NCBI GenBank assembly: GCA_030634235.1
Contig: DAOWBD010000035.1
Coordinates: forward strand, 1-8,376
From: Candidatus Omnitrophota bacterium
Lineage (GTDB): Bacteria > Omnitrophota > Gorgyraeia > Zapsychrales > Zapsychraceae
Direction: 5' to 3'
Length of the DNA: 8,376 nt
Positions 6,340-8,376 of this stretch are shown here, piece after piece. A program made the position numbers and the translations under genes. The notes under the pieces were generated by a model. It was not told the DNA's origin, did no database searches, and saw only the letters and a program-made list of their open reading frames with translations. Within the stretch, counting starts at the first letter, position 1; each line of letters opens with the position of its first letter.

Positions 6340-6347
6340 TTATTAAC

Positions 6348-6375
6348 AGCACCCGGTGCTTGAGCGCCGGGTGCT
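6348..6375 (+). terminator. GC-rich hairpin after the lipoprotein gene
   Basis: Arms 6348-6359 (AGCACCCGGTGC) and 6364-6375 (GCGCCGGGTGCT) form 12 pairs, one of them G-U, around the loop TTGA. The position, eight bases after a stop and 15 before a tRNA, suits transcription termination or 3'-end protection. No T-run follows, so a classical intrinsic terminator is not shown. Confidence 0.5.
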
Positions 6376-6390
6376 AAAGCTTAAGATCTT

Positions 6391-6462
6391 GTCCCCGTAG
6401 CTCAACGGATAGAGTGTTAGCCTCCGGAGCTAAAAATGCTGGTTCGATTCCAGCCGGGGACG
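6391..6462 (+). tRNA. tRNA-Arg (anticodon CCG)
   Basis: A full cloverleaf can be drawn. The acceptor stem GTCCCCG/CGGGGAC has seven perfect pairs. The D stem is GCTC/GAGT. The anticodon stem TTAGC/GCTAA encloses loop CTCCGGA with anticodon CCG at 6424-6426, which reads the arginine codon CGG. The variable loop is four bases, and the T stem GCTGG/CCAGC encloses TTCGATT. The discriminator is G6462. The 3' CCA is not encoded, so it must be added after transcription. A short T-rich run follows. The gene lies downstream of the lipoprotein hairpin in the same direction, and no own promoter is obvious. Confidence 0.95.
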
Positions 6463-6572
6463 TTTTCTTCCTTCCTTAAACTTCAGACATTTCTTTTCAA
6501 AGTAAGAAAATTAAGATACGATAAAAGCATTATTAATATTAATATTTCTCCTTATCATGGATCTGTCACAAT
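6463..6572 (+). promoter_or_regulatory. AT-rich spacer with a weak promoter candidate upstream of the RND gene
   Basis: The spacer is strongly AT-rich compared with its surroundings. A weak sigma70-like pair is TTTTCA (6494-6499) and TACGAT (6517-6522), 17 bases apart and each matching four of six consensus bases. A 14-bp palindrome, TATTAATATTAATA (6531-6544), follows and could be a regulator site, though such AT palindromes arise easily by chance. No Shine-Dalgarno is visible before ATG 6573. Confidence 0.3.
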
Positions 6573-8376
6573 ATGTTTGAACAGCTCATCGCTTATTTCT
6601 CCAAAAGACACCTTCTGACCAACCTTATTTTTGTCGTTATTCTGATCGGTGGGATATTCGCCTGGAATAATACGAGTAAGGAAGAATTGCCGGATATCAC
6701 ATTTGACAGGGTTCGGGTTTCTGTCCGCTATTCAGGGGCGCCGGCGGAAGATGTCGAATATTTTGTGACCAAACCCATCGAGGAGGCTGTCCGGGGACTC
6801 GACGGCGTTTATAAAGTAACAAGCACAACGAGTGTGGGGCAGTCCAGTATTAACATCGAGATTGAGCAGGATTATCCCAACATCGACGAGGTGGTCACCG
6901 AGATCAGAAATACCGTTTTAGATGTCAACCTGCCGGACGAGATCATCGATGATCCCAGCATAAGGGTTTTTAAGACAAGCAAAAAAGCGATCATCGACAT
7001 TGCCATTTATAATAAAGATGTCCACCTTCTGGACGTCGAAGAGAGGCGCGCGCTGCAGAAGTATGTGTTCGCCCTTGAAAATCAACTTCTGAGCCTCTCC
7101 CAAGTCAATAGCGTTGATCGGCGCGGTTATCTCCAAGAAGAGATCCAAATAAAGGTCCATCCCAAAAAACTCCTTAAATACGAGATCCCATTCAGTGCGG
7201 TTATGACGGAGATTAAGAACAATCATGTCAGAAAACCTGCCGGGAATATCGAAACCCGGGAAGAGCCCCAGGTCACGCTGGTTTCTGAATTAGATACGAC
7301 GCAAGAGCTTGAAGATCTCATTATTCAGGGAGGATTTGAAGGGCAGGTGATCCGTTTAGGAGAAGTGGCGGATATCATTGAAGGTTTTGAAAAAAGCAAA
7401 GAGATCCGTAAAGTGAACGGCCGCCAGGCGATCACCTTGAGTGTTGTCAAAAACAGTTCTTACGGGATCATCGAGGCCATTGAAGAGGTCAACAAAGTTG
7501 TTAAAAATTTTAAAGAGAACAACCTTAAAGGCACGCCCATTAAATTGGTCCTTCTTGATGATGAATCCATTGATATTCGAAACAGGTTGTCTCTCATCGC
7601 TTTAAACGGGATGATCGGGTTCATATTAATTCTCATTATGTTGTTTATCTTTCTTAACAGGCGCGCGGGGTTGTGGGTTGCCGTGGGGATCCCGTTCACG
7701 TTTTGTTTTACGGCGATAGCTGCATCATTAATGGGATACACGATCAACGGAATGACGCTTGCGGCCATTATCATTGTGATGGGTATTATTGTCGATGACG
7801 CGATTGTCGTCGCCGAGAACATTACGCGTTTGTCAAACCAGGGAGTTGATCAAAAAGAGGCTGTCGTTAAAGGCGCTTCATATGTTGTATTGCCGGTTCT
7901 TGCAAGCATTATTACAACGTGTGTCGCCTTTATTCCCCTGTATTACTTTCAAGGGCATTTCGGAAAATTTATTGAGCCCATTCCTACGATTATATTTCTT
8001 GTTCTGGCTGCAAGTTTTTTTGAATCTATATTTATTCTTCCCGGGCATATGGGCATCAACATTCCTTTCCTGAATAAACTGAACGGCAAAAATAAAACAG
8101 CCCAGGAAAATAACAGAAAAAGCCATTGGTTTGAAAAGGTCGAAGACAGATATGGAAGGTTTGTTGAGAAGATCCTGCCCCTTAAAGGATTTGTTATAAT
8201 TGCTTTCGTGTGCCTGCTGATCGCCTCCGGCTTGTTGATCAAGTACAAGTTTAAATTTGTCATGTTCCCTAATGAGGAGACAAGGGATATCGTCATCTCC
8301 GGAAGCGTCAGGACGGAGGCCAAGCGGTTCGAGACGGCGCGGGAAACGCGGAAGATCGAGGAGGTCATACTTAAGC
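6573..8376 (+). CDS. RND-family efflux transporter inner-membrane permease (3' end beyond window)
   Basis: The frame is open from ATG 6573 to the window edge, 601 codons of an expected roughly 1000-1050. It is an AcrB-like proton-driven exporter. TM1 is at about 12-30, followed by the first periplasmic porter domain (ELPDITFDRVRVSVRYSG, then APAEDVEYFVTKPIEEAVRG). TM2-TM6 lie between about 345 and 488. TM4 carries GIIVDDAIVVAENI, where D408-D409 correspond to the proton-relay pair D407-D408 of E. coli AcrB. TM7 is at about 540-558, and the second porter domain begins at KFVMFPNEETRD. The substrate cannot be inferred. No membrane fusion protein gene precedes it; upstream is a tRNA, so partners may lie downstream. 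The start matches the family N-terminus but has no ribosome site. Confidence 0.93.
   Translation, partial: MFEQLIAYFSKRHLLTNLIFVVILIGGIFAWNNTSKEELPDITFDRVRVSVRYSGAPAEDVEYFVTKPIEEAVRGLDGVYKVTSTTSVGQSSINIEIEQDYPNIDEVVTEIRNTVLDVNLPDEIIDDPSIRVFKTSKKAIIDIAIYNKDVHLLDVEERRALQKYVFALENQLLSLSQVNSVDRRGYLQEEIQIKVHPKKLLKYEIPFSAVMTEIKNNHVRKPAGNIETREEPQVTLVSELDTTQELEDLIIQGGFEGQVIRLGEVADIIEGFEKSKEIRKVNGRQAITLSVVKNSSYGIIEAIEEVNKVVKNFKENNLKGTPIKLVLLDDESIDIRNRLSLIALNGMIGFILILIMLFIFLNRRAGLWVAVGIPFTFCFTAIAASLMGYTINGMTLAAIIIVMGIIVDDAIVVAENITRLSNQGVDQKEAVVKGASYVVLPVLASIITTCVAFIPLYYFQGHFGKFIEPIPTIIFLVLAASFFESIFILPGHMGINIPFLNKLNGKNKTAQENNRKSHWFEKVEDRYGRFVEKILPLKGFVIIAFVCLLIASGLLIKYKFKFVMFPNEETRDIVISGSVRTEAKRFETARETRKIEEVILK

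Noticed and set aside
6391..6462. tRNA as a phage or island attachment site
   Set aside because: No integrase gene and no duplicate of the tRNA 3' end is seen in the window.
6436..6618. 60-residue plus-strand ORF
   Set aside because: It begins inside the tRNA-Arg gene and ends inside the RND gene, so it is excluded by both.
7460..7822. 120-residue minus-strand ORF with hydrophobic stretches
   Set aside because: It is antisense to RND transmembrane segments; the hydrophobic pattern is a mirror of the real gene.

Overview
The window reads as a chromosomal segment of a Gram-negative-type bacterium. It holds two exported proteins with cleavable signal peptides, an outer-membrane-type lipoprotein and an RND efflux permease. 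The CxxC-x17-CxxC zinc-binding domain fused to a Lys/Thr/Ala tail, the many unrecognised envelope proteins and the mixed base composition fit an uncultured lineage such as Omnitrophota. That placement is an inference from general character, not from a marker gene. All supported genes lie on the + strand.

Region 1 (1-163) is a leader region with an extended -10 promoter (TGGTATAAT) and no convincing gene. Region 2 (164-5044) is a tightly packed run, probably one transcript. It encodes a zinc-ribbon protein with a histone H1-like repeat tail, an RluA-type pseudouridine synthase, a small ORF broken by a one-base frameshift, two exported proteins of unknown function (one with a HEAT-like segment, one with a probable NTF2-like C-terminus), and a two-domain DUF2779 nuclease. 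Region 3 (5045-6339) starts with a perfect 26-bp-arm hairpin made of four copies of GGGACGTGTGC. A membrane protein carrying four CxxC pairs follows, then an entericidin-like lipoprotein of 59 residues with its own sigma70-like promoter.

Region 4 (6340-8376) holds a GC-rich hairpin, tRNA-Arg(CCG), a 110-bp AT-rich spacer, and the first 601 codons of an RND efflux permease that runs off the right edge.

There is no CRISPR array, no transposase and no recognisable defence or biosynthetic cluster. The genes do not form an obvious single pathway. RNA modification and nucleic-acid processing (pseudouridine synthase, nuclease, basic zinc-ribbon protein) are mixed with envelope functions. The least explained items are the REP-like hairpin, the repeat-expanded basic tail, the frameshifted small gene and the zinc-ribbon membrane protein.
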